From contig JAEMTM010000108.1 of assembly GCA_016462305.1 (NCBI GenBank), positions 1 through 6,241 on the forward strand: 6,241 bases of DNA. The letters are read 5' to 3'. Within the stretch, counting starts at the first letter, position 1. Each line of letters opens with the position of its first letter. Below, piece by piece: positions 5,392 through 6,241 of this stretch. Source of the stretch: Sphingomonadaceae bacterium. GTDB lineage: Bacteria > Pseudomonadota > Alphaproteobacteria > Sphingomonadales > Sphingomonadaceae. The notes below the pieces were generated by a model. The model saw only the letters and a list, made by a program, of their open reading frames with translations. It made no database searches and was not told the DNA's origin. A program made the translations under genes and the position numbers.

Positions 5392-6241
5392 ATGGCCCAC
5401 GTCGTTCCCTCCCCTACGCCAGCCGATGTTTTGCACCGCTTGTTCGGCTTTGCTGGCTTTCGCGGGCAACAGGAACAGGTGGTTATGCGCGTTCTGGCGG
5501 GTCAGCGCACGCTTGCGGTCATGCCAACGGGCGCGGGCAAGTCGCTTTGCTATCAACTGCCCGCCGTGATCATGGATGGCACCTGCATCGTCATATCACC
5601 GCTGATCGCGCTCATGCATGACCAAATGCGCGCCGCCGATGCCGTGGGCATTCGCGCCGCGACACTGACGTCCGCCGACGACAATCGCGCCGAAACCATA
5701 AAACGATTCCGTGCGGGCGCGCTTGACCTGTTATATGTCGCGCCGGAACGGGCATCGGGTCAGGAGTTTCGCAGCCTGCTGCGCGAAACGAAAATAGCAC
5801 TCTTTGCGATTGATGAGGCGCATTGCGTGTCCGAATGGGGCCATGATTTCCGGCCCGATTATCGTTTGTTACGGCCATTGCTGGATGACTTTGCGCATGT
5901 GCCGCGCCTCGCGCTGACCGCCACTGCCGACACCCATACACGCGACGATATTGCCGAACAATTGGGTATAGCCAAAGATGGCGTCATGGTGGCGGGTTTT
6001 GACCGCCCCAACATCCGCTACATCGCCGAAGCCGCCCCGAACAGCGGCATTGCGTCATTGGTCAAGGGCTTGCAGGGCGCAGGCATTGTCTACGCCCAAA
6101 CCCGCGACCGCACCGAAAAAATCGCTGCCCAGATTGCCGCGACGGGCCGCAGGGCTTTATTTTATCATGCCGGCATGGAACCACAGACACGCGCCCGTGC
6201 GCAGGCCGAATTTGTGTCCTCCGAAGACATGGTCATGGTCG
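5392..6241 (+). CDS. recQ: ATP-dependent DNA helicase RecQ (3' end outside window)
   Basis: RecQ is a 3'-to-5' superfamily 2 DNA helicase that works in recombination, in RecF-pathway repair and in handling stalled forks. The 283 visible residues cover helicase lobe 1 and the start of lobe 2. Motif 0 is FRGQQEQV (23-30), Walker A MPTGAGKS (44-51), motif Ia SPLIALMHDQ (69-78), and the DEAH box 141-144. The RecQ-specific aromatic-rich loop SEWGHDFRPDYR (147-158) couples DNA binding to ATP hydrolysis, and LTATA (175-179) is motif III. Lobe 2 begins with IVYAQTRDRTEKIA (232-245, motif IV) and YHAGM (258-262). Motif IV reads YAQTR where E. coli-like enzymes have YCNSR. The start is secure: TAG at 5380-5382 closes the frame upstream and ATG 5392 is the first start after it. 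Whether the zinc-binding/winged-helix and HRDC domains follow cannot be seen. Confidence 0.96.
   Translation, partial: MAHVVPSPTPADVLHRLFGFAGFRGQQEQVVMRVLAGQRTLAVMPTGAGKSLCYQLPAVIMDGTCIVISPLIALMHDQMRAADAVGIRAATLTSADDNRAETIKRFRAGALDLLYVAPERASGQEFRSLLRETKIALFAIDEAHCVSEWGHDFRPDYRLLRPLLDDFAHVPRLALTATADTHTRDDIAEQLGIAKDGVMVAGFDRPNIRYIAEAAPNSGIASLVKGLQGAGIVYAQTRDRTEKIAAQIAATGRRALFYHAGMEPQTRARAQAEFVSSEDMVMV

Noticed and set aside
5258..5621. Plus-strand frames at 5258 and 5334 as a small gene between atm1 and recQ
   Set aside because: Both run mostly through the recQ coding sequence in the wrong frame, and their products show no protein-like pattern. The RecQ frame from 5392 explains the region.
1..6241. 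CRISPR array, insertion sequence, phage, toxin-antitoxin or tRNA/rRNA content
   Set aside because: No spaced direct repeats, terminal inverted repeats, transposase motifs or RNA-gene signatures were seen, and nearly all bases are accounted for by seven genes.

Overview
The window looks like an ordinary chromosomal stretch from an alphaproteobacterium of the order Sphingomonadales. The main evidence is the fifth complete gene. Its 603-residue product closely resembles, from my memory of the sequence, the structurally characterised Atm1-type ABC exporter of Novosphingobium aromaticivorans (NaAtm1), with a constant five-residue offset through all the key residues. The order pdxJ-acpS-lepB is also typical of this group. 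Base composition, judged by eye as high fifties per cent GC, is low for a sphingomonad and would fit a lower-GC genus such as Sphingorhabdus; that genus is a guess.

All recognised genes are on the + strand and tightly packed. From 1 to 2056 there is a housekeeping block: the 3' part of pdxJ (pyridoxine 5'-phosphate synthase; its start lies just before the window), acpS (holo-ACP synthase; GTGA overlap with pdxJ) and lepB (signal peptidase I; it starts 5 nt after acpS). The next gene overlaps lepB by 8 nt and encodes an AI-2E/PerM-family membrane protein (2049-3176). It sits where many alphaproteobacteria have rnc-era. A small unrecognised membrane protein follows (about 3187-3456), then the Atm1-like glutathione/metal-conjugate exporter (3498-5309). 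After an 82-nt gap comes recQ (5392 onward), which is cut by the right end of the window.

The first six genes could be transcribed together: gaps are -8 to +41 nt and I see no intrinsic terminator between them. The functions are mixed (vitamin B6, acyl carrier protein activation, protein export, membrane transport), so this is a housekeeping run and not one pathway. A weak promoter-like sequence before atm1 would start transcription at or next to its GTG codon, hinting at a leaderless message. recQ probably has its own weak promoter.

I found no RNA genes, CRISPR arrays, insertion sequences, phage genes or long repeats, and nothing that qualifies as a novel biological system. The points most worth checking are the small membrane protein, the break in the lepB-rnc-era order, the long insert in LepB, the start of atm1, and the start-codon hairpin of recQ.
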